In this document: one piece after another, positions 50,605 to 58,410 of the stretch
Layout: each line of letters starts with the position of its first letter
Numbering within the stretch: position 1 is the first letter of the stretch
From: Sinomonas atrocyanea
GTDB taxonomy: Bacteria; Actinomycetota; Actinomycetes; Actinomycetales; Micrococcaceae
Length of the DNA: 64,000 bases
Direction: 5' to 3'
Assembly (NCBI RefSeq): GCF_030812675.1
Contig: NZ_JAUSTE010000006.1
Span: 124,001 to 188,000, forward strand
Made by a program: the position numbers and the translations under genes
The notes under the pieces: generated by a model
Told to the model about the DNA's origin: nothing
What the model saw: only the letters and a program-made list of their open reading frames with translations
The model's database searches: none

Positions 50605-51180
50605 ATGTCGGACTCCGAAGAACATCGTCCGCCGTCGTGGTGGAGCACCCTCCCCGGGATTCTCACCGGCGTGGCCGCGCTGATCACCGCCCTCGCCGGG
50701 CTGTTCTTCGGCCTCGTCCAGCTCAACTCGCAGACGGCACCCACCACCACGGCGGTGAAGACCGCAGCGGCCGCCAGTCCGGAGCGCACAGCCGGCGGAG
50801 GCTCCGCCGCTGGGGCAGCGAGCTCCTCAGAGCCCGTTGCCGCCGTCCACGTCACGAACCAGCCCCAGCGCGTGGGGGACCTCGAGTACACCGTGGTGAG
50901 CGCAACGGCCAGGTCCGATGCCGACGGCATGAGCGCGCTCGAGTTCACCGTGCGCTGCTTCAACTACGGCCGGTATGACGCCAACTTCTGGGACGCGGCG
51001 TTCCGCATCGCGGCCGGTCCGGACGTCTACTCGCCCACTTCGGGCCTCGACGAGCTCGTCTCGGCGGAGTCGAGCAAGACGGGAGTGGTCCGCTTCGTCG
51101 TCCCCGCGAGCGCACGGTCCCTCACCCTCACATTCAGGTTCCCCGCCGGGGACCGGTCCATCCCCGTCGCGCTCTCCTAG
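50605..51180 (+). CDS. Membrane-anchored protein with extracytoplasmic DUF4352-like domain
   Basis: A 191-residue protein with a short cytoplasmic N-terminus, one membrane helix (residues 15-40, LTGVAALITALAGLFFGLVQL), an Ala/Thr/Ser-rich linker and an outer beta-sandwich (GDLEYTVVSATARSDADGMS, LEFTVRCFNYGRYDANFWDA, VVRFVVPASARSLTLTFRFP). This layout resembles DUF4352/telomeric-repeat-binding-like lipoprotein folds, but without the lipobox. AGGTGA is near the ATG. Its stop TAG shares CTAG with the stop of the convergent flavoprotein gene. Confidence 0.7.
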   Translation: MSDSEEHRPPSWWSTLPGILTGVAALITALAGLFFGLVQLNSQTAPTTTAVKTAAAASPERTAGGGSAAGAASSSEPVAAVHVTNQPQRVGDLEYTVVSATARSDADGMSALEFTVRCFNYGRYDANFWDAAFRIAAGPDVYSPTSGLDELVSAESSKTGVVRFVVPASARSLTLTFRFPAGDRSIPVALS

Positions 51181-52832
51181 GCCCCGGCGGCCCGCCCGGC
51201 CACGAGCCCCGAGAAGAGGCAGCCCCCCAGGAACGTGCCCTCGAGCGCGTTGTAGCCCATCATGCCGCCGCCGCCGAAGCCGGCGGCCTCCCCCGCGGCG
51301 AACAGCCCCGGGACGGGCCTCCCCGATCGGGCCAGGCAGCGGCCGGACAGGTCGGTCTCGAGCCCGCCGAGCGTCTTGCGCGTGAGGATGTTCAGCCGCA
51401 CCGCGATGAGCGGGCCGTGCTTGGGGTCCAGGATCCGGTGCGGGGCTGCCACCCGGATGAGGCGGTCGCCGAGGTACTTCCGGTGCGAGCGCAGGAACGT
51501 GACCTGGGCGTCCTTGCCGAAGGCGTTCTCGATCTCGGCGTCGCGCGCCTCGAGCACGGCCCGGACCGCGGGCTCGGACACGAGGCCGGGCTCCCCCACC
51601 CGGTTCATCCCCTCGACGAGCTCGCCCAGGGTCCGGGCGACGACGAAGTCCTCGCCGTGCTCCTTGAACGCCTCGATCGGCGCCGCCGCCCCGGGCCGCA
51701 GCCGCGAGGCGAGGAGCCGGAAGTCCTTGCCCGTCAGGTCGGGATTCTGCTCGGACCCCGAGAGCGCGAACTCCTTCTCGATGATCGACTGGGTGAGCAC
51801 GAACCACGAGTAGTCGTATCCCGTGGCCCGCAGGTGCTTGAGCGTCCCGAGGGTGTCGAACCCCGGGAAAAGCGGCGCCGGCAGCCGCCGGCCCAGGGCG
51901 TCCAGCCACACCGAGGACGGGCCCGGCAGGATCCGGATGCCGTGGTTCTCCCAGACCGGGTTCCAGTTCCGCAGCCCCTCCGTGTAGTGCCACATGCGGT
52001 CGCCGTTGATGACGCGTGCTCCGGCCCACTCGGCGATCGGGAGCATCCGCCCGTCGACGTGGGCGGGCACGCCCGCCACCATGCTGCGCGGGGGCGTGCC
52101 GAGCCGCTCGGGCCACAGACTGCGCACCATCTCGTGGTTCCCGCCGACCCCGCCGGAGGCGATCACGATCGCGCCGGCCTCAACCTCGAACTCCCCCACC
52201 ATCTGCCGGCTGCTCGCCTTCCCCCGCTCCGCGTCCGACGGCGCGAGGCGGGCTCCGCGCACGCCGGTCGCGGCGCCGTCGTGCGTCACCACCTCGTCGA
52301 CGCGGTGCCGGAACAGGAAGCGGATGCGGGCGGCGTCGGCGTGCGCCCGGGCGCGCCGGATGAACGGCGCGAGGACGCCCGGGCCGGTGCCCCAGGCGAG
52401 GTGGAAGCGGGGCACGGAGTTGCCGTGGCCGTCCGCGCGCCCGTCGCCGCGCTCGGCCCAGCCCACCACGGGGAAGAAGCGCACGCCCATCCCGTGCAGC
52501 CACGCCCGCTTCTCCCCGGCGGCGAAGTCAAGGTAGGCCTCCGCCCAGAGCCTGGGCCAGTAGTCCTCGGGGCGGTCGAACTGTGCGGACCCGAACCAGT
52601 CCTGCCGGGCCAGCGCGAGCGAGTCCCGCACGCCCATGCGCCGCTGCTCGGGCGAGCCGACGAGGAAGAGCCCGCCGAGGGACCAGTGCGCCTGGCCGCC
52701 GAGCGACTGCGGCGGCTCCTGGTCGAGGACCACGACCTCCCGCCCGGCGTCGGCAGCCTCGACCGCCGCCACGAGCCCGGCAAGGCCGGCCCCGACCACG
52801 CACACGTCCGCCTGGACCGTCTGATCTGCCAT
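51177..52832 (-). CDS. FAD-binding dehydrogenase (fumarate reductase / KstD-like)
   Basis: A 551-residue flavoprotein. The N-terminal VCVVGAGLAGLVAAVEAADA and the phosphate loop SLGGQAHWSLGGLFLVGSPEQ resemble flavocytochrome c/3-ketosteroid-dehydrogenase-type proteins. A second FAD contact is near the end (GLFAAGEAAGFGGGGMMGYN, then LEGTFLGGCLFSG). The group is annotated as putative FAD-binding dehydrogenase with no defined substrate; it probably desaturates a cyclic or steroid-like compound, but that is a family guess. Start ATG 52832. Divergent from a methyltransferase gene by 55 bp. Confidence 0.85.
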   Translation of the reverse strand: MADQTVQADVCVVGAGLAGLVAAVEAADAGREVVVLDQEPPQSLGGQAHWSLGGLFLVGSPEQRRMGVRDSLALARQDWFGSAQFDRPEDYWPRLWAEAYLDFAAGEKRAWLHGMGVRFFPVVGWAERGDGRADGHGNSVPRFHLAWGTGPGVLAPFIRRARAHADAARIRFLFRHRVDEVVTHDGAATGVRGARLAPSDAERGKASSRQMVGEFEVEAGAIVIASGGVGGNHEMVRSLWPERLGTPPRSMVAGVPAHVDGRMLPIAEWAGARVINGDRMWHYTEGLRNWNPVWENHGIRILPGPSSVWLDALGRRLPAPLFPGFDTLGTLKHLRATGYDYSWFVLTQSIIEKEFALSGSEQNPDLTGKDFRLLASRLRPGAAAPIEAFKEHGEDFVVARTLGELVEGMNRVGEPGLVSEPAVRAVLEARDAEIENAFGKDAQVTFLRSHRKYLGDRLIRVAAPHRILDPKHGPLIAVRLNILTRKTLGGLETDLSGRCLARSGRPVPGLFAAGEAAGFGGGGMMGYNALEGTFLGGCLFSGLVAGRAAGA

Positions 52833-52887
52833 GCGCCCAGCCTTTACGCCCATCCCGCGCGCGTCAACGGTGCCGCATACTGGACCC

Positions 52888-53562
52888 ATGCCCGGCTGCT
52901 GCGGCCCCACCCCCCGGAACACCGATCCCACGAAGTACAGCGCGGTCTTCACCTCCCGGTTCTCCCGCAGCATCGCGAGGAGGTACGAGAGGAAGGGGCT
53001 GCGCCCCGTCGAGCAGCGGATCGTCGACTTCCTGGCCGGCACGGGGATCGAAGGTGCCCGCGTGCTCGAGATCGGCGGCGGCGCAGGTGAGATCCAGCTC
53101 GAGCTCCTCCGGCGCGGCGCCGGCAGGACCGAGAACCTCGAGCTCTCCGACGCCTACGAGGCGGACGCGGCGAGGCTCCTGGCGGACGCCGGGATGGCGG
53201 GGCGGGCCTCGCGCCGCCTCGGGGTGGACATCGCGGAGGCGCCCGACGCCGTCGAGCCGGCCGACGTCGTCGTCCTCCACCGCGTGGTGTGCTGCTACCC
53301 CGACTACGCGCGGCTGCTCGGCGCCGCAGCCGCGCACGCCCGGCGCGCGATCGCCTTCAGCTACCCGCCCGCGAACCCCGTCACGCGGGCCGGGCTGGCG
53401 GTGGGCAACGGCCTGCTGCGCCTGGGCGGCCGGTCCTTCCGCGGCTACGCGCACCCGCCGCGGGCCATGATCGAGGTTGTGCGTGCGGCCGGCCTGGACC
53501 CGGTCTACGAGTACCGGGGGTTCGCCTGGCGCGTCTCGGGCGCGGTGCGCCGGGACCGCTGA
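52888..53562 (+). CDS. Class I SAM-dependent methyltransferase
   Basis: A 224-residue methyltransferase. The SAM-binding motif I is RVLEIGGGAGEIQLELLR near residue 60; LELSDAYEADAARLL is motif II, and DVVVLHRVVCCYPDY matches motif post I/IV of Mg-protoporphyrin-like or small-molecule methyltransferases. The first residues (MPGCC) are unusual and may bind metal. CATACT lies 6 nt before the ATG, without a Shine-Dalgarno. Its stop is 7 bp from the stop of the convergent putrescine oxidase gene. Substrate unknown. Confidence 0.8.
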   Translation: MPGCCGPTPRNTDPTKYSAVFTSRFSRSIARRYERKGLRPVEQRIVDFLAGTGIEGARVLEIGGGAGEIQLELLRRGAGRTENLELSDAYEADAARLLADAGMAGRASRRLGVDIAEAPDAVEPADVVVLHRVVCCYPDYARLLGAAAAHARRAIAFSYPPANPVTRAGLAVGNGLLRLGGRSFRGYAHPPRAMIEVVRAAGLDPVYEYRGFAWRVSGAVRRDR

Positions 53563-53568
53563 CGCGCG

Positions 53569-54972
53569 TCAGAGCACCGGGGAGAGCGCCTCGCTGACCT
53601 CCTCCGCCGCGCGCCGGCCCATGCGCAGGGCGCCGTCCACGTGCTGGTAGCCCTCGGCCGCCAGGTCCGAGCAGGCCCAGTGGATCGGGCCCACGGGCGT
53701 CCGCTGGTCCGCGCCGTACCGGGACAGGCCGCCGAGGTCGAAGCTCGCCGCGTAGGCCCCGCGGGTCCACTCCTCCGAGCCCCAGTCCGACTCGTAGTAG
53801 ACCTCGGGGGCCAGGGCCTCGTCGCCGAGGTAGTGCGCGATCGAGGCGAGGATCGCCGCCCTGCGCTCTTCGGGGGACAGGCGGAACACCGCATCGGCCT
53901 TCTCGTCGGAGACGAAGCCCACGAGGGTGCCGCGGGCGTCGCCGTGGTTCGTGTTGTCGTAGACCTCCTGCACGAGCTGGTCCGCGCCGAAGCACGTCCC
54001 GGAGAGGTTGGCCTCGCGCCAGAACGGGCGGTCGTAGACCGCGTGGACCTTGATGACCAGGCCCATGGAGAGGTGCTGGTGCAGCTGGTGCTGGCGCCGC
54101 GGCAGGGCCGGGACGTAGGAGATCCGGCTGTACAGCGTGGGCGGGACCGCGAGGATCGCACGGCGCGCGGTGACCGTGACGCGGCCGGCGGTGCCGCCGT
54201 CGGCCGTCGCGGTGACGCCCTGCTCGCCCCACTCCAGTGTGCGCACGGGGGCGCCGAGGACGACGGCGTCGCCGAGCCCGGCGGCCATGGCCTCGCTCAC
54301 GGACTGCATGCCGCCGACCACACGCTTGTCGAGGATGAAGTCCTCGTCGAGGAGGTTGCTGAAGGAGCCGGCCGAGGCCGCCATGAGGACGGCTTGGAGG
54401 GCCGAGAACGCGTGGGCCGGCTTGGTCAGCATGCCGCCGGCGATGAAGAGGCCCACGAGGTTGCAGGCCTCCTCGTCGGCGGACTGGCCGCGGAGCCAGT
54501 GGTGGAAGCTGACCGTGTCCAGCTCGCGGGCCCTCGGGTGGGCCCACGGCTCCTCGGCGCCGAGCTCGGCGGCGAGGGAGTCGAGGATGGCGGTGAGGCG
54601 CTCGACCTCGGCGAGGGTGCCCGGGGAGACCGGGAAGTCCACGCCGGCGTAGACCGTGCGGGTGCCGTCCGGGGCGACGTAGACGTTCTCGCCCTCGCGG
54701 TAGCGCTGGAAGGTCTCCTTGCCGAGCTCGTCGACGAGGCCCAGGAGCTCGGTCTGGTCAGGGCTGACCCACTGGCCGCCGATCTCGAGGAACGCGCCGT
54801 CGATGGTGTCGCTCCAGGTGCGGCCGCCCACGCGGTCGCGGGCCTCGAGGACCACGACCCGCTGCCCCTCCTTGGCGAGGGTCCGTGCGGCCATGAGGCC
54901 GGCGGGGCCCGCACCGACGACGACGACATCGGCCTCGCAGGTCCGGGTGGCAGGAGTCTTTGGCTGGGACAT
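53569..54972 (-). CDS. puo: Putrescine oxidase (flavin monoamine oxidase family)
   Basis: A 467-residue FAD amine oxidase that closely matches the Rhodococcus/Micrococcus putrescine oxidases I remember: VVVVGAGPAGLMAARTLAKE, IDGAFLEIGGQWVSPDQTEL, FIAGGMLTKPAHAFSALQAV, DEDFILDKRVVGGMQSVS, and near the end YESDWGSEEWTRGAYAASFD. It converts putrescine to 4-aminobutanal, NH3 and H2O2 in the cytoplasm. A dyad (55019-55035) lies 47 bp upstream of the ATG and is repeated before aguB, so it is likely repressed by the TetR protein encoded upstream. An N-terminal extension of about 13 residues is present. Confidence 0.93.
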   Translation of the reverse strand: MSQPKTPATRTCEADVVVVGAGPAGLMAARTLAKEGQRVVVLEARDRVGGRTWSDTIDGAFLEIGGQWVSPDQTELLGLVDELGKETFQRYREGENVYVAPDGTRTVYAGVDFPVSPGTLAEVERLTAILDSLAAELGAEEPWAHPRARELDTVSFHHWLRGQSADEEACNLVGLFIAGGMLTKPAHAFSALQAVLMAASAGSFSNLLDEDFILDKRVVGGMQSVSEAMAAGLGDAVVLGAPVRTLEWGEQGVTATADGGTAGRVTVTARRAILAVPPTLYSRISYVPALPRRQHQLHQHLSMGLVIKVHAVYDRPFWREANLSGTCFGADQLVQEVYDNTNHGDARGTLVGFVSDEKADAVFRLSPEERRAAILASIAHYLGDEALAPEVYYESDWGSEEWTRGAYAASFDLGGLSRYGADQRTPVGPIHWACSDLAAEGYQHVDGALRMGRRAAEEVSEALSPVL

Positions 54973-55018
54973 GATGCTCTTCCTTCGAAAGGGAGGGAGG
55001 GTGTGGGAGAGGTCTCAA

Positions 55019-55035
55019 AATGAATCTAGTTCATT
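55019..55035. promoter_or_regulatory. Putative TetR operator upstream of puo
   Basis: Perfect arms AATGAA and TTCATT around TCTAG (AATGAA-N5-TTCATT). The same pattern, with one base changed, occurs at 56034-56050 before aguB. AT-rich in GC-rich surroundings. Confidence 0.7.
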
Positions 55036-55063
55036 ATTACCCGGCCGACAACCCCTCGCCCGA

Positions 55064-55165
55064 CCTACGCTGAGGGGTCATGTCCCTACGCTGAGGGGTC
55101 ATGTCCCTACGTTGAGGGGTCATGTCCCTACGCTGAAGGGTCATGTCCCCACGTTGATGGGTCAC
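55064..55165. repeat. 21-bp tandem repeat array (5 copies)
   Basis: Units start at 55064, 55085, 55106, 55127 and 55148; the first two are identical, the others differ at one to a few positions, and the last is cut to 18 bp. Shared core GAGGGGTCATGTCC. It lies between puo and the 3' end of the TetR gene (stop at 55175). Confidence 0.93.
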
Positions 55166-55174
55166 CCCGAGGGG

Positions 55175-55873
55175 TCAGCCGCGGGTGGCCCGCACCGCCG
55201 CGAGGGTGCCCCGGAGGCCGGCAATGAGGGCACTGAGCCCCAGGCCGAAGGCAGCGTCCGCCGATGCGGCACCCCTCGCCGGACGCGCGGCAACGGCGGC
55301 CGCGAACGTGGGCGCGAGGTCCCCGCGCTCGCCGACGTCGAAGATCCCCTCCGGCGCCGAGACGTCCATGGCCGAGCCGAGCACAAACGACTCGACCGCG
55401 ACGATCACATCCACCACCATGTCCTCGGGCCATCCGCCCCCGCGAAGCCCAGAGGCCACCCGCTCATACATGGCGAGGGTGTGCGGGGCTCCGGCCACCG
55501 GGAAGACCGCGATGATGGGGATGAGCGGGGGGTGGGGTGCGAACGCCGCGCGGTAGGAGTAGGCCCAGCGGGAGAGCGCGAGATCCCAGGGGTCCGAACC
55601 GAAGCCCGAGGTGTCGATCGTCTCGCAGACGTCGTCCTGCACCCAGTTCAGGACCTCGTCCTTCGACTCCACATGGTTGTAGAGGGCCGACGGCGCGGTC
55701 TTGAGCTCGCGCGCCAGGGCCGCCATCGTGAGCCCCGGGTAGCCCGCGCGGGCGACGACGGCGAGCGCCGCCGTCGTGATCTTCCCCCGGGAGAGGACGG
55801 GCCTCGGCGGACGGCCGCGGCGCCGCGGGGCGATGGGCGCGGCCTCGCGGGAGTCGGAAGCGGGGGATTCCAT
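55175..55873 (-). CDS. TetR-family regulator of the polyamine island
   Basis: A 232-residue TetR protein with a 32-residue basic, Pro/Arg-rich N-terminus, then helix-turn-helix (ITTAALAVVARAGYPGLTMA, LKTAPSALYNHVESK) and a TetR_C-type domain with SRWAYSYRAAFAPHPPLIPI. TAGACT is 7 nt before ATG 55873, with no Shine-Dalgarno; an earlier start at 55921 is open. It lies between puo and aguBA with one dyad before each, and is flanked on both sides by 21-bp repeats. Probable polyamine-responsive repressor. Confidence 0.87.
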   Translation of the reverse strand: MESPASDSREAAPIAPRRRGRPPRPVLSRGKITTAALAVVARAGYPGLTMAALARELKTAPSALYNHVESKDEVLNWVQDDVCETIDTSGFGSDPWDLALSRWAYSYRAAFAPHPPLIPIIAVFPVAGAPHTLAMYERVASGLRGGGWPEDMVVDVIVAVESFVLGSAMDVSAPEGIFDVGERGDLAPTFAAAVAARPARGAASADAAFGLGLSALIAGLRGTLAAVRATRG

Positions 55874-55935
55874 GGTTCGGAGTCTAGGGGACGGCGGAGG
55901 GGGCGCCGCCTGCCAGCGCATGGCCCCGCGGCAGG

Positions 55936-55998
55936 GACATGACCCCTCACCCTTGGGACATGACCCCTCAACCTAGGGAGATGACCCCTCAACGGGGA
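55936..55998. repeat. 21-bp tandem repeat array, inverted (3 copies)
   Basis: Units at 55936-55956, 55957-55977 and 55978-55998 share ATGACCCCTCA, the reverse complement of the core of the array at 55064-55165. Lies upstream of the TetR gene start, before the aguBA promoter. Confidence 0.92.
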
Positions 55999-56033
55999 GG
56001 GGGTTGACCGTGGCGCAGGTCACTGCTCTAATA

Positions 56034-56050
56034 AACGAACGTCATTCATT
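56034..56050. promoter_or_regulatory. Putative TetR operator upstream of aguBA
   Basis: AACGAA-CGTCA-TTCATT, the same 17-bp arrangement as at 55019-55035 with one arm mismatch. It ends 64 bp before the aguB ATG and 161 bp from the TetR start, so it could serve both. Confidence 0.65.
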
Positions 56051-56114
56051 TAGGACACCGATCCCGCGCCCGCTCCGAGTCGACGGACTCCCCGACTTCC
56101 CCCGAAGGACTTCC

Positions 56115-57236
56115 ATGCACGAGATCCTTGCCCTGCAGCCCCCGGTGTCGTGGGCCCGCACGGACACCGAGGCTCCCCGCCGCGCTCCCCTGCGGGTCGG
56201 CGTCGTCCAGCACCGCTGGCACGAGGACCCGGCCGCGACCGAGGCCGAACTCGAGGAGGGCATCGGCCGCGCGGCGGCCCACGGCGCCACGGTCGTCTTC
56301 CTCCCCGAGCTCACGCTCTCCCGCTACCCGGCGGACACGCTGCCCGACTACACGCCCAGCAGCATCGCCGAAGACCTCGAGGACGGCCGGACGCTCGCGT
56401 TCGCCCGTCGCGCCGCGGCCGCCCACGGCGTGTGCGTCCACGCGAGCCTCTACCGCAGGGGCGACGCCGGCGACCCGCTCGGCTACAACACCGCCATCCT
56501 CGTGGCGCCCGGCGGCGCCCTCCTCGCCGCGACGGACAAGCTCCACATCCCGGTGACCGAGGGCTACTACGAGGACAGGTTCTTCCGCCCCGGGCCCCAG
56601 CAGCCCGCCCCCGGCCAGCAGGGCACGCCCTACCCGGTCCACTCCCCCGCGGAGCTGGGCGGCGTCCGCCTCGGCCTGCCGACGTGCTGGGACGAGTGGT
56701 TCCCCGAGCTCGCCCGCGCCTACTCGCTCGCCGGTGCGGAGGTCCTCGCGTACCCGACCGCGATCGGCTCCGAGCCCGGCCACCCCGAGTTCGACACCGA
56801 GCCGCTGTGGCGGCAGGTGATCGTGGGCAACGGGATCGCCAACGGCACGTTCATGGTGGTCCCGAACCGCTGGGGCTCCGAGGGCCTGGTGACGTTCTAC
56901 GGCTCGTCCTTCATCTCGGACCCCTACGGCCGCATCCTGGCCCGCGCCCCGCGCGAAGGCTCGGCCGTGCTCGTCGCGGACCTCGACCTCGACGCCCGGC
57001 GCGACTGGCTCACCCTCTTCCCGTTCCTCACCACCCGCCGCCCGGACACCTACGCCGCGCTCACCGCGCCCGTGGACCCCGCGCACCCGTTCGGCGCCAC
57101 CGGCCCGCTCGTATCGCCCGAGCCGGCCGCCCGCCCGGGTGGGACGCACGACGGCGGCGACGCACCGGCGTCGTCCGCCTCGCCCTCGGCCATCGCCCCG
57201 CAGCGGGCGGACGAGCTCCAGGAGGCGGACGCATGA
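56115..57236 (+). CDS. aguB: N-carbamoylputrescine amidohydrolase
   Basis: A 373-residue nitrilase-superfamily enzyme releasing putrescine, CO2 and NH3 from N-carbamoylputrescine. The catalytic Glu-Lys-Cys triad is in FLPELTLSRYP, ATDKLHIPV and LPTCWDEWFPE. It is longer than usual (about 290) because of a 25-residue N-terminus and a disordered Pro/Ala/Gly C-terminal tail of about 60 residues, which contains part of a dispersed repeat (57144-57155). ATG 56115 has GAAGGA upstream. Its stop overlaps aguA in ATGA. Confidence 0.92.
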   Translation: MHEILALQPPVSWARTDTEAPRRAPLRVGVVQHRWHEDPAATEAELEEGIGRAAAHGATVVFLPELTLSRYPADTLPDYTPSSIAEDLEDGRTLAFARRAAAAHGVCVHASLYRRGDAGDPLGYNTAILVAPGGALLAATDKLHIPVTEGYYEDRFFRPGPQQPAPGQQGTPYPVHSPAELGGVRLGLPTCWDEWFPELARAYSLAGAEVLAYPTAIGSEPGHPEFDTEPLWRQVIVGNGIANGTFMVVPNRWGSEGLVTFYGSSFISDPYGRILARAPREGSAVLVADLDLDARRDWLTLFPFLTTRRPDTYAALTAPVDPAHPFGATGPLVSPEPAARPGGTHDGGDAPASSASPSAIAPQRADELQEADA

Positions 57237-58297
57237 GCTGGCGGATGCCCGCGGAGACCGACCCGCACGAGCGGCTCTGGATGGCGTGGCCCTCCGGCGG
57301 GTACACGCTCGGCGAGACGGACGAGGACGCGCACGAGTCCCGCTCCGCCTGGGCCGCGGTCGCCCATGCGGCCCGCCGGTACGAGCCGGTGACCATGGTG
57401 GTCCGGCCGGAGGACCGCCGGATCGCCGAGGCGTACCTGGACCCGCGGGTCGACCTCCTCGAAGCCCCCCTCGACGACGCCTGGATGCGGGACATGGGGC
57501 CGAGCTTCGTGCTCGGCGGCCCCTCCGACGACGCCGGCACCACAGGCGGCGGCCCCGCCCGCCTCGGCGCCGTCGACTGGGTGTTCAACGGCTGGGGTCA
57601 GCAGGACTGGGCCTCGTGGGAGAACGACGCCCGGATCGGCGGCACGGTCGCCGCCGCCGCGGGCGCCGAGCCCGTCCGGAGCCAGCTGGTGAACGAGGGC
57701 GGCGGGATCCAGGTCGACGGGCGCGGCACGGTCCTGCTCACCGAGACGGTCCAGCTCGACCCGGGCCGCAACCCCGGTGTCACCAAGGCCCAGGTCGAGG
57801 CCGAGCTCGAGCGCACGATCGGCGCGCGCCACGCCGTCTGGCTCCCCCGCGGCCTCACCCGGGACTCGGAGCGCTTCGGCACCCGCGGCCACGTGGACCT
57901 CGTCGCGGCGATCCCCAGCCCGGGGACTCTCCTGGTCCACGTCCAGCACAGCCCCGAGCACCCCGACCACGAGGTGACCGGCCAGATCCTGGAGGCCCTG
58001 CACGCCTCGCGCACCGTGGACGGGACGCCGTGGACCATCATCGAGGTCCCGGCCCCGGCCCAGCTGCACGACGAGGAGGGCTGGGTCGACTTCAGCTACA
58101 TCAACCACGTGGCCGTCAACGGCGGGCTCGTGGCCTGCACGTTCAACGACCCGCACGACGAGAAGGCCCTGCGCCTCCTCGCCGACGCCTACCGGGGGCG
58201 GCACGTGAGCGCCGTCGATGCCCGGGTCATCTTCTCCCGCGGGGGCGGGATCCACTGCATCACCCAGCAGCAGCCGGCCATCCCGGCGCCCGCCTGA
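57233..58297 (+). CDS. aguA: Agmatine deiminase
   Basis: A 354-residue peptidyl-arginine-deiminase-fold enzyme converting agmatine to N-carbamoylputrescine and ammonia. Motifs: HERLWMAWPSGGYTLG, DAWMRDMGPSFV, NEGGGIQVDGRGTVLLTET, TRGHVDLVA with the catalytic His, and GGGIHCITQQQP with the nucleophile Cys342. Length normal. Translationally coupled to aguB by a 4-nt overlap; gene order aguB-aguA is reversed relative to the pathway. A permease gene follows 113 bp downstream. Confidence 0.95.
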   Translation: MSWRMPAETDPHERLWMAWPSGGYTLGETDEDAHESRSAWAAVAHAARRYEPVTMVVRPEDRRIAEAYLDPRVDLLEAPLDDAWMRDMGPSFVLGGPSDDAGTTGGGPARLGAVDWVFNGWGQQDWASWENDARIGGTVAAAAGAEPVRSQLVNEGGGIQVDGRGTVLLTETVQLDPGRNPGVTKAQVEAELERTIGARHAVWLPRGLTRDSERFGTRGHVDLVAAIPSPGTLLVHVQHSPEHPDHEVTGQILEALHASRTVDGTPWTIIEVPAPAQLHDEEGWVDFSYINHVAVNGGLVACTFNDPHDEKALRLLADAYRGRHVSAVDARVIFSRGGGIHCITQQQPAIPAPA

Positions 58298-58410
58298 CCA
58301 CCACGCGCACAGCCTCCACCCGAGGGGTGACAGTCCCCAGCCCGGTCCCGGGCCGCCACCCGCCCGCCGTCGTTTGTGACGGCGGACACACACGAAGGAC
58401 AATACTGCTG

